From contig JADWQD010000002.1 of assembly GCA_016110215.1 (NCBI GenBank), positions 930,001 through 994,000 of the forward strand: a stretch of 64,000 nucleotides of DNA, given 5' to 3'. Positions 32,590 through 44,404 of this stretch are shown in pieces; the first letter of the stretch is position 1; each line of letters begins with the position of its first letter. Under the pieces are notes generated by a model. It searched no databases. It was not told the origin of the DNA and saw only the letters and a program-made list of their open reading frames with translations. A program made the translations under genes and the position numbers. This stretch comes from Capronia americana (lineage: Eukaryota > Ascomycota > Eurotiomycetes > Chaetothyriales > Herpotrichiellaceae).

Positions 32590-32956
32590 AACTTGACTGA
32601 TGTTGTCGAATAATATGCTATGGGCAATGGCAATGGACGATTGTGCGCTCTCCTTCGTAAGATTTGAAATTCAACCCGCAGTGACTCGACATGCTATAAT
32701 ACCGATTGTTTCCGACTCCGGACGACGCTTGCCAAACCCGAATGAATCAATGAATCGATGAGTCGATGCACCACTGACTGCCTTCCCCCTCACATGCGCA
32801 GCGTCTGACCGGAAGATTATTCCTCCTGTTGTGACTCCGGTGCCAGCCTTCGACGCCATTAAGAGCCTCTGGACAGGCTCATTCCGTGATGTTCACCGTT
32901 TCTTGCCCGCGAAAAAACACGTCTTTCTCCCCACAGCCTCGCAATAGCGCCATCAC
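32590..32956. other. Convergent intergenic region, about 0.37 kb
   Basis: The 3' flanks of two facing genes lie here. Nothing else is seen. Confidence 0.55.
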
Positions 32957-33952
32957 TCACGCCGCAACGGCCACGACAGCCAAATGTTTCCCACCTGCCT
33001 TTTCGACAGGGATATCCCACACTCCATGCGCCTTGCGTCCCAAATCCGGATCTTCCCGGTGCCCATGACAAGCACACCTCCTCACACTCTCATACAGATC
33101 CTCCAACTCGTCGTCTTTCTCGCCACTGATGAGATCGCGAACATCCACATCGACGGGCAATTGTGGCGGCGTCACGGGCTCCTCTCCCTCGGATTCTTCC
33201 GAGCTTGAAGAACTCGAGCGAACCATCCGTGGAGGCCGCGCCGACGCACTCTCGAACCGCGTAAGCGAGAGGCCACCCATGTCGTCGTCTAATTCATCGT
33301 CGGCTAGGTCTAATGCTGCATCCTCTTCGTCGGAGTACGCATCGTGAATTGGCCGCCGCTTCGATGCTGGTTTCTCCGGTTCTGGCACCCCGGCTTCACA
33401 GTTATATTGATAACTATCCGGTTCATCATAGTCATCTGACGAGGTATCATCTTCCTCGTCCTCATCCGATAGGTATTTGTGTGGTGAAATGGATACCGGC
33501 GGGGGAGATCGCCTCCGCACCGGCGAGGAGGTGCCATTTTTGTCGTTGTTCGACGCCACGCCCGCTGTCCCGATGCTGGAAGGCCGAGCTTTATTATCCT
33601 GGAAACTTATCCTCCGGCCCCTTCCACCATTGTCGGCTGCTTCCGCCGGCTCGGGTTGTGCAGCCGTACAGTCATAATGAGGATCCGGCTCTGCGGCCAC
33701 GGGATTCGCTGCCGTGCAATCGTAATGCTCGTTTGCGTCGTGATTACTGGGAGCTTTGCCCTCCTCAAAGAGCGACTTGGCGCTCTGGTTCTCTATCTCC
33801 ACTATCCGAAGCATCAAATTGTCGAGTGTGAATGCGTGGCCGAGCACGAAGCGAAGATTCCGATCAGGTCGGTTTGCTGCTATCTTCAGTTTACATTGTG
33901 CCGTGTGGGCGAGCGTGTAAGTTGTGCTCGTGGCGAGCGGTCGGCGGGACAT
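32957..33952 (-). CDS. Acidic fungal protein of unknown function
   Basis: A single exon of 331 residues runs from ATG 33952. The N-terminal 60 residues look globular and conserved (TYTLAHTAQCKLKIAANRP, then FVLGHAFTLDNLMLRIVEIE). Two near-identical peptides HYDCTAANPVAAEPD and HYDCTAAQPEPAEA follow at about 81-100, with a third YNCEAGVPEPE later. The middle is Ser-rich with acidic runs (SDEDEEDDTSSDDYDEPD and others). The last 60 residues include a Cys-His patch (RRCACHGH). No known domain is recognised. The repeated Tyr-x-Cys-(T/E)-A peptides could be short linear motifs. Confidence 0.75.
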   Translation of the reverse strand: MSRRPLATSTTYTLAHTAQCKLKIAANRPDRNLRFVLGHAFTLDNLMLRIVEIENQSAKSLFEEGKAPSNHDANEHYDCTAANPVAAEPDPHYDCTAAQPEPAEAADNGGRGRRISFQDNKARPSSIGTAGVASNNDKNGTSSPVRRRSPPPVSISPHKYLSDEDEEDDTSSDDYDEPDSYQYNCEAGVPEPEKPASKRRPIHDAYSDEEDAALDLADDELDDDMGGLSLTRFESASARPPRMVRSSSSSSEESEGEEPVTPPQLPVDVDVRDLISGEKDDELEDLYESVRRCACHGHREDPDLGRKAHGVWDIPVEKAGGKHLAVVAVAA

Positions 33953-34998
33953 TTTGGGGTCGTTCAGGCGGATTCTGATCGCCCAGGATCTCTACCACTC
34001 AAGCTTGGAATACTGAAAGATGACAGTCCTTGACCAGAGAAAACGAAATTATGATGGAGACAGCGGACGATAAAGCAAGGCTGTGAGTTGCGTGCGCGGT
34101 ATTTCCAATCGACCACAGCGCGTTCCGGGCTCAGTAATCGATCGTCAGGGTGGGGGTGCGGCCGTCGATTAGTTACGTGTTCGATCGCCGAATCCGAAGT
34201 ATCTTTGCCTTTGACGTCACAATTGCCTGACCGTCAACCTCGAACGTCAATTATCGCTTTTGATCGTGCAGCGCAAGGGAGAAAGTCGAGATAATTGGAA
34301 TTAGGCTGAGCACTTCGAACAGCGTGGCCGTCACTGGGATTTGGAAAGAGGGGACAGTCAAGTTGAGGAGCGAACGCCCAGCAAGTCTTGTCGCTTACAA
34401 ATGGGCTCACCAATCAACGTCCGGGACCGGCTAGAATTCCACGTTAGCGGCACTGGTCGCTTCCCAATCCGGGGAAGCTCGCGAACGACCGAACCGAACG
34501 CATCAGGATGGCACGTGCTTGCGCCGTTGTGCTTATCAACATCTGCTTTATGAGCTTTTCGCAACGAGTGTCTCGGAACAATTCATCTGAGGGGAGGAGT
34601 TGAGAATTGCTTGCTTGGTTATTACATATCATCTCCTCTATGCTCCCGTGACTCATTGGTACAGATCCATCAAGCCTGTATGTCGACCATGTGCCGTCTT
34701 CTTTTTGTGACCAATGCCCCTTTTGACCCCCAGCGCCACGCCGGCCAGCCCAAGGATGACACCATGTGACCGTATGATACAAATGCTCACTTGTACTCCG
34801 TACAGAAATGCCAGTTATATCTTTGAGATGCGCCCGCTGCTGTCACTGCCCCCTTGGACAATGTCCACCACCTGCTTTTGACTTTCCCTGACCATCCAAC
34901 GAATCCGTGAACGAGCTAGTGATTCTGTTTGGCTCGATGCTAGGGTAGATACGGCGGCTCTTCCAAGGGATTCCAGCCTTTGTCGATGCTCTCCACAT
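33953..34998. other. Intergenic, about 1.0 kb
   Basis: This is the promoter of the acidic protein and 3' flank of CLU1. It contains the third TACTCCGTA nonamer at 34794-34802. No gene is seen. Confidence 0.55.
34794..34802 (+). repeat. Dispersed TACTCCGTA motif, copy 3
   Basis: An exact intergenic copy of the nonamer. Confidence 0.5.
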
Positions 34999-37900
34999 TT
35001 AAGCTGTTACCGTGCTCCTGCGCGCCTTAGGATTGAGAGATTTCTTCTTCTGCTTCGTACGTCCACTGCTCTTGGTGTCGGTGCCCTCGATGTATCTTAA
35101 CAGCTCGGCGATGCTTCTGGTGTCGACAGTAGGGTCGCCCGTTCCGGTTCGCAGACTCGGTTGCGCAGCGGCAGATCGCGAATGAGCATCTGGAGCTGCT
35201 GTACTTGCATTCTGGGGCTGAAGTCTCGTACCTAAGCCCATTCGGGGCAAGTGTCGGATGCCGGTGATACGTCGACTCTGCAACATTTTGGCTTGCTTGG
35301 CAATTGAGACGGCATTCTGTGTCAATTGCTCTAGCCAGCTCTCGGCTTCTTTCGTATTACGGTCGTTGGCCCCAAGTTCAGCCAGGAAGATACTGTATGC
35401 CTGCCGCATCTTGTTGACGGCACCGTGCGGATCTCCATCCAAAGCCAGCGCTTGCGCCAACTGGAATAGTATGGTGGCCGCGTTGACGGATTGACGACCG
35501 AACAGGCCCTCGCAGACGGTGAAGCAGGCCTCAAACCACTTACGAGACTCTGAGTACTCCTTGATTGATTGAAGCATGACGGCTGCATTGTTCATCGTTG
35601 TTATCGAGTCAGGGTGGTTCGGTCCGAAGATGATTTTCCAGAGTTCCAGCGCGTGTCTGACGTACTTCAACGCCTGCTTCGTGTTGCCTGTGTGATGCTC
35701 AAATAACGAAAGGTTGAGATATGCCAAAATTGTGTCGTGAGAGTCGACTCCCAGCGTTCGCTCGGTCACAATCACCGCCTTTCGAGCGAGCTCCACAGCT
35801 GCCTCCTTCTCGTCGGTTTGGTAGTAGATGGTGGACAGCGAGTTGTACATCTTGGCGACCTCGGGGTGAAGGATGCCATAGATTTGTTCATGCAGAGACA
35901 GCGATTCCAAGACAAGCTCCTGTCCGAGTTGCTTCTCGCCCCGTGCTAGGGAGAGCTTGCCGGCCTCGAGGGCTTCCTCGGCCAGGGCGCTTCTTGGTGA
36001 TGCATCCTTGACAATAGGGGCGATGTTGAGGACGTCCTCAGCAGTGAAGGTCGTGCTAGGCTTGGTAGAAACGCCATTCGTCTGCGTTTGGTCAGCTGCC
36101 GCCTTCTTTTTCTTCTTTTTGCTGCCCTCTTCTGGCGGGGCCCCGTTGCTTGAGTGGGTGTCACTGCTGCTCCGAGCGGGAGACGAATCTAAGCACAACT
36201 GCACACCTTTGCTGAAAGTGTACTCCCGTGCCGTGAGCTGAAGCCCTAGTCTCAACGAAATCTCCCTGAGCATTGGCAACGGGCGGATTGACGTCCTCCA
36301 GCCGTCTTCCAAAGCGTATCGGTAGCGAATCTTGACTTGCTTCTCGATTTCCGCCTGCAATTTCGACGGGCTGATCTGCTCAAAGGAGAAATCACCGTCC
36401 GGATACAGAGCACGTAGATCCTCGTCGATCTCGGCTCGAGGGTTTGAATTCACATCGACCCCCAGCAGACAGTTCAGCAGGTGGGAGACGCAACCACCCG
36501 CAAATATGGCGGGAAGATGGCGCAAATAGCGATTGGCAATATGCTTAAACGCTCGAGCCACCATTTCTTGCAGCACGACGACAGAGAAGGCTTCCAGGCG
36601 GTGCCCTTTCTCTTCCGCGGCTTTGGCCAGTCTGCCCAGGTATCTGATGTTAATACCGCGCTTGTGCATGAGCTGACACAGAGACTTCCCGTCCATTGGG
36701 AAACCAACGTCACCGTCGTGGAGTTCTTTGACCAAGTCTGGAATGACCTTGCTCCTCAGGAAGTCGCACACGGCTCGGACATCTTTCTCGTCTGCCTCGT
36801 ACTCTTGCTTTTCTTCGTCTGTTTGGGGTGTCTGGCCGCTATAGGCATCTGGATTCAAAGCGAAATCGAAGTTAGAAATGTCAACGCGTTCCTGGTCGAG
36901 CGCAGGAGCAGCCTTGGCAGATGTCTCTTGGGTCTCGTCGGATTTCTCCTCCTTGCTTTCCTTCCCAGGTAAATCGCCATCTTCTTCCTGTTTGTTCTCC
37001 TTTTCAGGTGTTTGAACTTCGGGTTTATCCTCTTCACCGTTCTTTGCGTCTTGTATCTGACCGTTGCTTCCGTTTAAGCGGCGCTTCTGGATTTCTGCTT
37101 TGACATACTCTTGCATCTTCACGCGCCAGTATGCCTCCACGAGCTCTAATCGTAGCACGGACATCCGATGTGGGTACTTGTCGTCCCCTGTGTCGGCCTC
37201 GATCTCTTCCGACCAGGCTACATCAAGCGGTGTGATGCGGTATAGATCAAGGACGTATTTTCGGCCATCGGTGCCCAGTAGGCCTTTTGTCTCAACGCTG
37301 CCCTCAAGATCGTGTCGCTTACCTTCCTTGTCCCATACCGCATGCTTCTTGACACGTAATGCCTTTGATAACTTTTCGAAAACTGGAACGAAGGCCTCAT
37401 TCTCGGTCACAACGTCTCGGCCTTCAACACCACCATAGTCGATCTGGTGCTCACCCGGTTCTCGTTGCTTGAAGATGCCAGGAACGATGCTCTGACCAAC
37501 GATACGTTTGCCAAGGTAATCTACTACTACCGTGCCTGGAGTGAATAGGCCGTTGATGTCCAGTTGATTTACTGCCTTGACACCGGCAACGTCCTTTCCA
37601 ACAGCAACTCTTGCGGCTTCGTCTCCGCCTTCGCTGGCAAACGTTTGGACACCGTCGGCACCGAATGAATAGAAGATGTTATTGTAGATGAAGATCTGAG
37701 CGTCCCTACCTTCGGTAGGATTCAACGGTGCGACTTCGCCCCGAGCGACAAGCACAGCACCTCTGGCGGCAGCATCATTGTAGTCGGCAAAGAGTTTAGA
37801 GGTCAGACGCTCGCGGAATACTCGGTCCTGCAGATTTTCTCTCGGCAGCTCACGGGTTGTCTGAAACTCTTCATTCCAATCTCGGAGGTTCTCTGCGCCA

Positions 37901-39046
37901 TCCGCTCCACCGAGCAAGTATGCCTCCTGAGCTCTTGTAGGGTCCGCCTGATGCTGATTTCCCTGTGCGTAGGAGGATGAGACAATCCATGGGTTTGCAG
38001 GTATCGCATTCTGGAACGGGAACGTTGTGAGGAGGTCTTTGCGGCCGTTCATTTTCTGCAGCTCAACAAAAGTCTCATTGAACGAGGGTGATAAAGCTGA
38101 GATCAAGGTCAGAAGGGAGTGGGCACTGTGATTCTTCGGAGCAGGTCTAGGGAATGGGTCGAACTTGTTGCTCGAGGATTTGCTGACGTAGAAGCCTGAG
38201 ACAGTGGCGGTAATGTGGTGTTGCTCGCCTTCATTTGTCGTCAGCAGCAGGTAGAGCAGATGGCCTCGCTGGCGGAGGTGATATGGCGGAGGATTCCATT
38301 GGGACACAGCCAGCGACTTGATGGTCTTGGGCAAGCTGTCCTGGTGAGATGGAAGGATTGCTTCGAGAGCCACACGGCCGTCGACTTCATAGCCGGCCAA
38401 AGGGTTGCCCTCTGCCTTCTCGGCGGGGGCGAGGGCAGAGCCAAACTTATCGTCGTGGAGGGAGACCCCGGCGCAGATACCATGCAGTTGATCGGAACGG
38501 TCTCCGGTTGCGCCAATAAGCTCTCGTATGCGGATGACATGCAGTCTTGCCTCTTTCTCGGTGTAAGGATCCTCGACAAGCACAATCTCATCGTCTGGTT
38601 TGAGACCTTTGACTTCGGAAAGCTCGACGAAGTCATTGATCCTCTGTCCACTGTGCTCGAGATGGAAACAGGTGTACTGAAAAGTATCAGGAGTTTCGAC
38701 GATGGATTGGCGCACATCCTGGACCTGCTCTTGATTCGTGACCGTTATTGTTTGCTTGTAAGGCTTGTGTGGAAGCTTCACGGTAACCTGGAACAGCGCC
38801 CCGGCATTGGGGTCATCCTGACGGTGGTCGTGCTCGTGGTCGTGCTCGTGGTCGTGCTCGTGGGTATGAGAGTGGTCGTGTAGGTGGCCGTTGGTACCAT
38901 TGGTACCGTTGACGGGCGCAGACGAGGAGTCATCCTCGCCAGGAGTATTTGTTACATCTGGCAACACGTCAGAAGATTGAGAGTCAAGCTTGGCTGAGCT
39001 TTGACTGACCTGGAGTAGTCTTCACGTCACCATTTGTTTGGGCCAT
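34999..39046 (-). CDS. clu1: Clustered mitochondria protein (CLU1/CluA, eIF3-associated)
   Basis: Exon 1 (39010-39046) encodes only MAQTNGDVKTTP plus one base; a 52-bp intron (GTCAGT donor, CAG acceptor, CTGAC branch) leads to a 3959-base exon 2. The total is 1331 residues. A His/Asp/Glu-rich stretch (about 35-60) precedes the ubiquitin-like CLU_N region (QVTVKLPHKPYKQTITV). The CLU domain is central (about 330-610, ending near RKYVLDLYRITPLDVAW). The eIF3-p135-type region and MHKRGINIRYLGRLA follow (about 760-960). A KKKKKK tract and a C-terminal TPR array come last (about 1010-1210, e.g. HPEVAKMYNSLSTIYYQ, HPDSITTMNNAAVMLQ). CLU proteins bind mRNAs for mitochondrial proteins and keep mitochondria spread; the yeast protein also copurifies with eIF3. 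The gene is headed away from the ATPase gene at 40110. Confidence 0.93.
38824..38859 (+). repeat. 12-bp tandem repeat coding for His-Asp/Glu run in CLU1
   Basis: Three exact copies of GTGGTCGTGCTC (plus strand) encode the repeated EHDH unit of CLU1 on the minus strand. Such a repeat can change copy number by slippage. Confidence 0.9.
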
Positions 39047-40109
39047 TACGAAAGTGTCAAGAGCAGGATATCAAATATTGTACAATTGGCCGCGACGAGA
39101 AAGAGAGCAAGGCAAACCGGATCTGACAACTAAAAGGAGTGAAGGAATACTGTACAGGAAAGGAAGCTGCAATGGCGAGTTTAGGAAAACCAACGTCCCA
39201 GCAATGAAAATTGTGTAATGAGTGCAACTCGATTGAGAAGATGGAATTTTTGATCTCCAACATTTCAAGCAAGAATCACCGCCATACGAGCATTCTGATT
39301 CGACGGCAGACGCACGCCGGGGACATGGAAGGAAGCCCCGGGGGCTTGTTCGGGACTGCTCGGGTGGACTGGACAGGCGAAACTACACCTGTTGCTGATT
39401 GGAGTTAGGAGCTCTAGGGGTCACAGGTAAAGTGCCGCGGGTGCCGAAGCCTTGCAGTGCCCCTGAAGAACGCCGAAATAACCAATTTTGGGTCACGCGA
39501 CTGCCCAGTGCGCATCTCATCAGCGAGACTTCTCCGGAGCGTCAACCTCGACACCGGGTTGCTCACGCTCAGTACGCCGATGAGGTTGAAGGAATTTCTA
39601 CCTTGGAAAACACGGTAGCGATCCAGCTGGAAAGAAGCCTCCCAGAACCGTGCCAGGTGGGTGAGAAAAGATGTCACTCGTAAAGAACAGAGAGCTCCTA
39701 CTAGTACCGTCGACGATAACTCGTACTGTACACAGTAAGTACCTCGAGGTGCTTCGCTGCGTTTAATCCAATCAGACGGGTTGATCGCTCAGACACGTGC
39801 AACACCAAGTCAAGCCCGCGCCAGTCCTTCGATCTGAGATCAGCCACAGCCACAACCATGTTTATCTCACGCCCCTTTCCATCGACCTCTCTTCGACAGC
39901 AGTCCAACATTGTCTCTCAGCCTCACTTTGGTATTCTGCCAGTCCGCTCTTTACAATTTTCGTTCTAGTACTCACGCGACAGTTCGGCGGTCCGGCTCTG
40001 TTGCATTATCGCGCATTTTCCCTTCGGTCTGCTTCCGACGCGACTATTCCCGCCGAGGTGGCATAATTCTAGTTACGAAGCGCCCTCTTAGAGCTGGCGC
40101 ATACCTTTT
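39047..40109. other. Divergent promoter region, about 1.1 kb
   Basis: This separates CLU1 and the mitochondrial ATPase gene, transcribed away from each other. The right third is pyrimidine-rich on the plus strand. No gene is visible. Confidence 0.6.
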
Positions 40110-41849
40110 ATGATGCGAACCGCGAAGCGAGTAGTGGTCTCCAGCCCTCCCGCTACTCGACTGTTGTTTCGAAGCGGTACTTTGCCGACCAAGCGGCCCA
40201 GTATCCGTGCATTCGCACAACAATTTGGCCCGAGCACGGAGCCCACGAACAACTTCCCAGGAGGGAATCAAGACGATGATGAACCTAGAAGGAAATCGCA
40301 CTCGGAGCGTGAGCCCGAGCCCGAGCGCCAGAGCCGTTTCGGAACGACGGCATACAAGGCATTTGAATCAGCTTTCACAACCTTCGCGTCTATAGCTGTC
40401 CTCGGCTTGGCGGGCTATTCCTACCATATTTACTACAAATCTCTAGTCCTTCGCAAGATAGAGAAGGCTTTCGCTCCGGGTGACCCTATGCTTGAACTGG
40501 CTGCTCCACCGGGACCCCATGTGCCGCCTCAAGATCAATCTGGTGATGACGACGAGCATTGGGTGGCGCGACCTGAGCAGGCGAAGATCAATGGCATCAT
40601 CAGGGGAGAGTCTAAGGGCAGGTACTACCTTCTCGTAGGCGAGAAGGGAACTGGGAAATCTTCTATGATCCTTGAAGCCATGAAAGAGCATGACGGAGAG
40701 GGTGTTTCCATGTTTGAAGCGCACGCTGATCCCGAGATCTTCCGCATCCGCCTTGGTAAGGCCCTCAACTACGAGTTTCACGAAGACTACATCGGGTCTC
40801 TGTTCTCGATACGCGGGCCCCGCGACACGACCGCTCTTCTCGATATTGAGCGCGCATTCAACAAGCTTGAGAAGATCGCCATGAAACACAGAAACAAACG
40901 CAACAAGATCGGACGCAAAGGTCCACTCGTGCTCATCGTTAACTGCGCTCATCTGATTCAAGATGACAAGGACGGAAATGACCTGATCGAACTGATGCAG
41001 CAACGCGCAGAGCAATGGGCTGCTGCCAACCTCGTCACTATGATCTTCAACTCGGACGACTACTGGGTTTATGAGCGGTTTAAACGCTACGCTACGAGAA
41101 TGGAAGTCATCCCGATTCTGGATCTGCCAAAGTCCCTCGCCATTCCGGCGCTAGAGAGGTATCGAGCCAAGTACTTCCCCCATGAAGAGCACCAGCCCGC
41201 GATATTCAAGCAGGTATATGATTTGGTGGGCGGCAGATTGAACTTCCTCAGTCGCGTCGCTAAAAGCTCGGACATGCTCAAAATGTGTCACCAGATCAAG
41301 GAATCTGAAAAGACCTGGTTCTTGAACAAATGTGGCATCCTCGGTGAAGAAATGGACGATGATGTGATGGACCAGCAGAAATTTGCCAGCGGAGCTATGG
41401 TACTAGCCAGAGCGCTCGTCCAGAAAGACAAGGAAATGGAGACGAATTATGACGAAGACCAAGGCCATATTCTACCACAAATCCCGCTTTACATCGCCCG
41501 TCAAATCATGACTCGGGCTGATTTCATCCAGAGCTACGACCACGAAAATATCTTCACAATCGACAGCAGTGCAAACGTCCGTGCAGACAGCGTGCCAATG
41601 ATGAATGCGTTCAAGGAAATATGCGCCGAAGAAGGATTCGATGACTATTTGGAAGCCACGTTGGATCGCATCTCAGCCATTGAAAGCATCAACAGAACAA
41701 AGGAGCTCACTTTCAAAGACTTGTGGAATGAACAGAAAGGGGAGCAGAAGGGGAAGTACACCTTCACGACGAAAGATTCTCGAGGACGAGAAACTGGCTC
41801 GATCGAGATGCGAGTCGTTCCGGACAATCCACCTGAGGAAAATGACTGA
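40110..41849 (+). CDS. Mitochondrial P-loop ATPase with N-terminal transmembrane segment
   Basis: A single exon of 579 residues starts at ATG 40110. The N-terminal 35 residues are Arg/Ser-rich without acids (MMRTAKRVVVSSPPATRLLF), a typical mitochondrial presequence. One hydrophobic segment (TFASIAVLGLAGYSYHIYY, about 90-110) suggests an inner-membrane anchor. The P-loop GEKGTGKSS lies at about 177-185. The following strand (PLVLIVNCAH, about 271-280) sits where Walker B is expected but has Asn rather than an acid, and FNSDDYWVYERFK may supply sensor residues. It resembles a family of fungal mitochondrial AAA/STAND-like ATPases with no assigned role. A part in protein quality control or complex assembly is only inference. 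Confidence 0.78.
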   Translation: MMRTAKRVVVSSPPATRLLFRSGTLPTKRPSIRAFAQQFGPSTEPTNNFPGGNQDDDEPRRKSHSEREPEPERQSRFGTTAYKAFESAFTTFASIAVLGLAGYSYHIYYKSLVLRKIEKAFAPGDPMLELAAPPGPHVPPQDQSGDDDEHWVARPEQAKINGIIRGESKGRYYLLVGEKGTGKSSMILEAMKEHDGEGVSMFEAHADPEIFRIRLGKALNYEFHEDYIGSLFSIRGPRDTTALLDIERAFNKLEKIAMKHRNKRNKIGRKGPLVLIVNCAHLIQDDKDGNDLIELMQQRAEQWAAANLVTMIFNSDDYWVYERFKRYATRMEVIPILDLPKSLAIPALERYRAKYFPHEEHQPAIFKQVYDLVGGRLNFLSRVAKSSDMLKMCHQIKESEKTWFLNKCGILGEEMDDDVMDQQKFASGAMVLARALVQKDKEMETNYDEDQGHILPQIPLYIARQIMTRADFIQSYDHENIFTIDSSANVRADSVPMMNAFKEICAEEGFDDYLEATLDRISAIESINRTKELTFKDLWNEQKGEQKGKYTFTTKDSRGRETGSIEMRVVPDNPPEEND

Positions 41850-42949
41850 AACAGTTGCAGCGATTCAGAAAGTCCACCTCTCCTCGCCACTCAGCAGTCG
41901 CTCGAAACCGGCCCATTTTCTTGAACCAGACCACATCGTTTGATCAACTTGCTCGGCATACTTGGATATCGGCATCTCTTCAGGTCCCTAGCATTGAGAC
42001 GCTGAGCTGAGCTCACAATCTGGTAGCGGTCCCCAGTGTCTGGAATAAGAATGGCTGATTCATTTGTCTGGGACGCCCTATACGTTGAAAAGTCGCAGAT
42101 CCCAACGGGAGATGCGCCGTTCTTCCCCTGCCTCCGTGTGGCTGTGGCGAGCGATATCTACTATCAACTCGGAATTGTTATTCCGTTTGCAGGCTTTGCT
42201 CCGCCATTGCGAATTGCCCCCCTGAAGAATCACGCCCGGTTCGACGGGTCGCATTGGCTTCACTTGCATTACCATCTTTTCGACATGTCTTGCTCAAAGA
42301 TACCACCACAAAGCAGGTTAAAGTACAGCTTCTGATCCTAGTACATGGCTACGTTCGTGAGCTATCATGGAACGACGTATACAAAACAGCTTGTCGCACT
42401 TCATAAAGACGTCGGTGTACCCAGTGGCGAGCACAGCGCTCAACGACAATCTTTCTCTGGTCAATTCCGCTCTGGTCGGACGGTATGGGCTGAAAGATAC
42501 GGCCTCAAACCCAAGGAGTTGGGTTGCAAGTTGTTCTCTAATTGGTGTAATCATACCTGTCAACGACAGGTGTCCGTGTGCAAGTCAAGGAGGTCATGGA
42601 GCAGCCATGCAGCTTTCTGAGAAGTGAGATGGCATCGTATGCAAACCGGAGTGTCTGTTGGAAGGGTGTATTCATTACGGCGTGCCGCCCACGGCGGCAC
42701 AGATCGTTTGACAGGATACATCCTTAGTCGGGCTATGTTTTAGAGAGACAGGGCTGGAATATTCGGAGGACGACTTGAGGTCAATGATAATATGATGGAA
42801 GTCAAAGTAACGGGGCGGCCAGTCGATAGCCTGTGAAGAGAGTCTAAAGATCGTTATACACGGGATAAGACGACAAGAGCCCTGTGCAAAAGAGCAGGAT
42901 ACCAACTCACCAACGCTTTACATACTACTACATCCAACTTACCTTCCGC
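41850..42949. other. Convergent intergenic region, about 1.1 kb
   Basis: The 3' flanks of two facing genes lie here. A 95-codon ATG frame from 42049 has no recognisable features and is not called. Confidence 0.5.
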
Positions 42950-43597
42950 TCAGAGCTTCTGCTCAAGACAGAGCATGCATTGCCTCACAAGACTTTTTGG
43001 GAGATAGCCCGTCTCATCAAGTTCCGCACCAATAAAGCTCTGGACAATTTCGTGATAATCACACCCACAGCCAGGACAGAGGTTCCTGTTCGCGTCAGCA
43101 GGGTCGAGCCATCGCTTGAGACTAGCATGGCCGTCCTCATGTTGATCGCGAGGATACACTCGACCTCCAGTCTCCGCATCCCACAGGTTATCGATCGCGA
43201 AACGCTCGCGCATATTGTTAACCAGTAACCGACAAGGTGGGCACTGCCACTCAGTCCGCGACTGGTCGAGGACATCGCGGCGGGTTTGCAAGTCACATTG
43301 ACAGTGCTCACCTCGCTGCTGGGTCTGGATTGCCTTGCTGCACGGGCGGCAATAGTGCATTTCATGTTCTTGGTATTGGTGGCGGGCTTGGTCGCGTTGG
43401 GCGGTCATCACGCAATACAGACAAACCTTCTTGAAGCAGGGGCCGGTGTGTCGGTCTGCGGGACTAGAACAAGCCTTGACTTCGACCTTGTCAGAGCTGA
43501 TTGCGCAGACGTCGCAGGTGGCAGAGAGCTGGCTGTGACGTTCGAGTAGATCCGCGAGGTCGTCGACGTCAGCGGGGACGAGGTTTTCTCTTTGCAT
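42950..43597 (-). CDS. Cys-rich, probably zinc-binding protein of unknown function
   Basis: A single exon of 215 residues from ATG 43597. It has many paired cysteines: CDVC, CFKKVCLYC, CRPC, CQC, CPPC, CPGCGC and a C-terminal CMLC, with interspersed His, consistent with three or more zinc sites. The N-terminus is acidic and helical (DVDDLADLLERH). It is not a classic RING or PHD: the spacing CPPCRLLV, then about 60 residues to CPGCGCDYHE, does not match either. No signal peptide or membrane segment is seen. Similar Cys-rich proteins occur in filamentous ascomycetes, but I know no function. Confidence 0.7.
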   Translation of the reverse strand: MQRENLVPADVDDLADLLERHSQLSATCDVCAISSDKVEVKACSSPADRHTGPCFKKVCLYCVMTAQRDQARHQYQEHEMHYCRPCSKAIQTQQRGEHCQCDLQTRRDVLDQSRTEWQCPPCRLLVNNMRERFAIDNLWDAETGGRVYPRDQHEDGHASLKRWLDPADANRNLCPGCGCDYHEIVQSFIGAELDETGYLPKSLVRQCMLCLEQKL

Positions 43598-44404
43598 CTT
43601 TTTGTAGGTAGATAGTAGGTATGTCTCTTTCTCTGGTACCGACTTCGATAGAGTAGAATGGCAGGTTCGGGGCTGGGATTGGCATTATAAAATAGAGCCG
43701 GCTACCCATCAGCATGTGTCTCTTAACAATGCAAGAAAGGCATAATGGAATCTCAGCCTGCGTCTTTGACCCTGGACAAAGCTCCTGAACAAACCTGCTT
43801 TGCCTGCTTTGATGTTTCGTGGCTTTTTGAATGGAGAAGACTTATGAGAAGCTGGTTGCCGCTGCGTGACGTGAAAGAGCTTTGTCCTTAATGGCATCAA
43901 CAATGCTCATCCCGTAAAGAGCACTACCATGGAGTACGTAATTCGAAGACGGGGGCGAGATATGGTGAGCCGCAGAGCTCCCGCGACTCGTCTGGATATA
44001 CGCTCATGTTCGAAAAAGTAACCAGCGAGCACTGTTGCATGTCCAAATAAATCAGAAAGCCTTCATGGCATTACTCGTACAGAATACTGCGACCCAGAAT
44101 GCTCTTTTACCACTTGCACTCCACCGTAATCGGAACTCTTTTCCGTTGCGTCTCCCGTGACGTAGCGACATTCAGCCCGCTGGGGCCAATCACGTCACGA
44201 TCGCGAGCGGCCAGTGTTTAGCCTGCGTCTGTTGTCTGCTTCCTCGCCCACTCGCTCACCACCCTCCTCCAGCCACTTGACTTTCTCAACCCAACAACAC
44301 CAGGAGCGCGCATATGTTCTCGCCGACGTAGCTTTGACGCAGTTCGTCCTCTCTTTCGGCTTCACTTCTCAATTGTTGCACCATCACGGAATCACAAGCT
44401 TCCC
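43598..44404. other. Divergent intergenic region, about 0.8 kb
   Basis: This is the promoter region shared by two divergent genes. It is pyrimidine-rich near 44220-44300. Nothing else is seen. Confidence 0.55.

Noticed and set aside
42036..42335. 99-codon plus-strand frame after the mitochondrial ATPase gene
   Set aside because: No family features and no support for a promoter; left uncalled.
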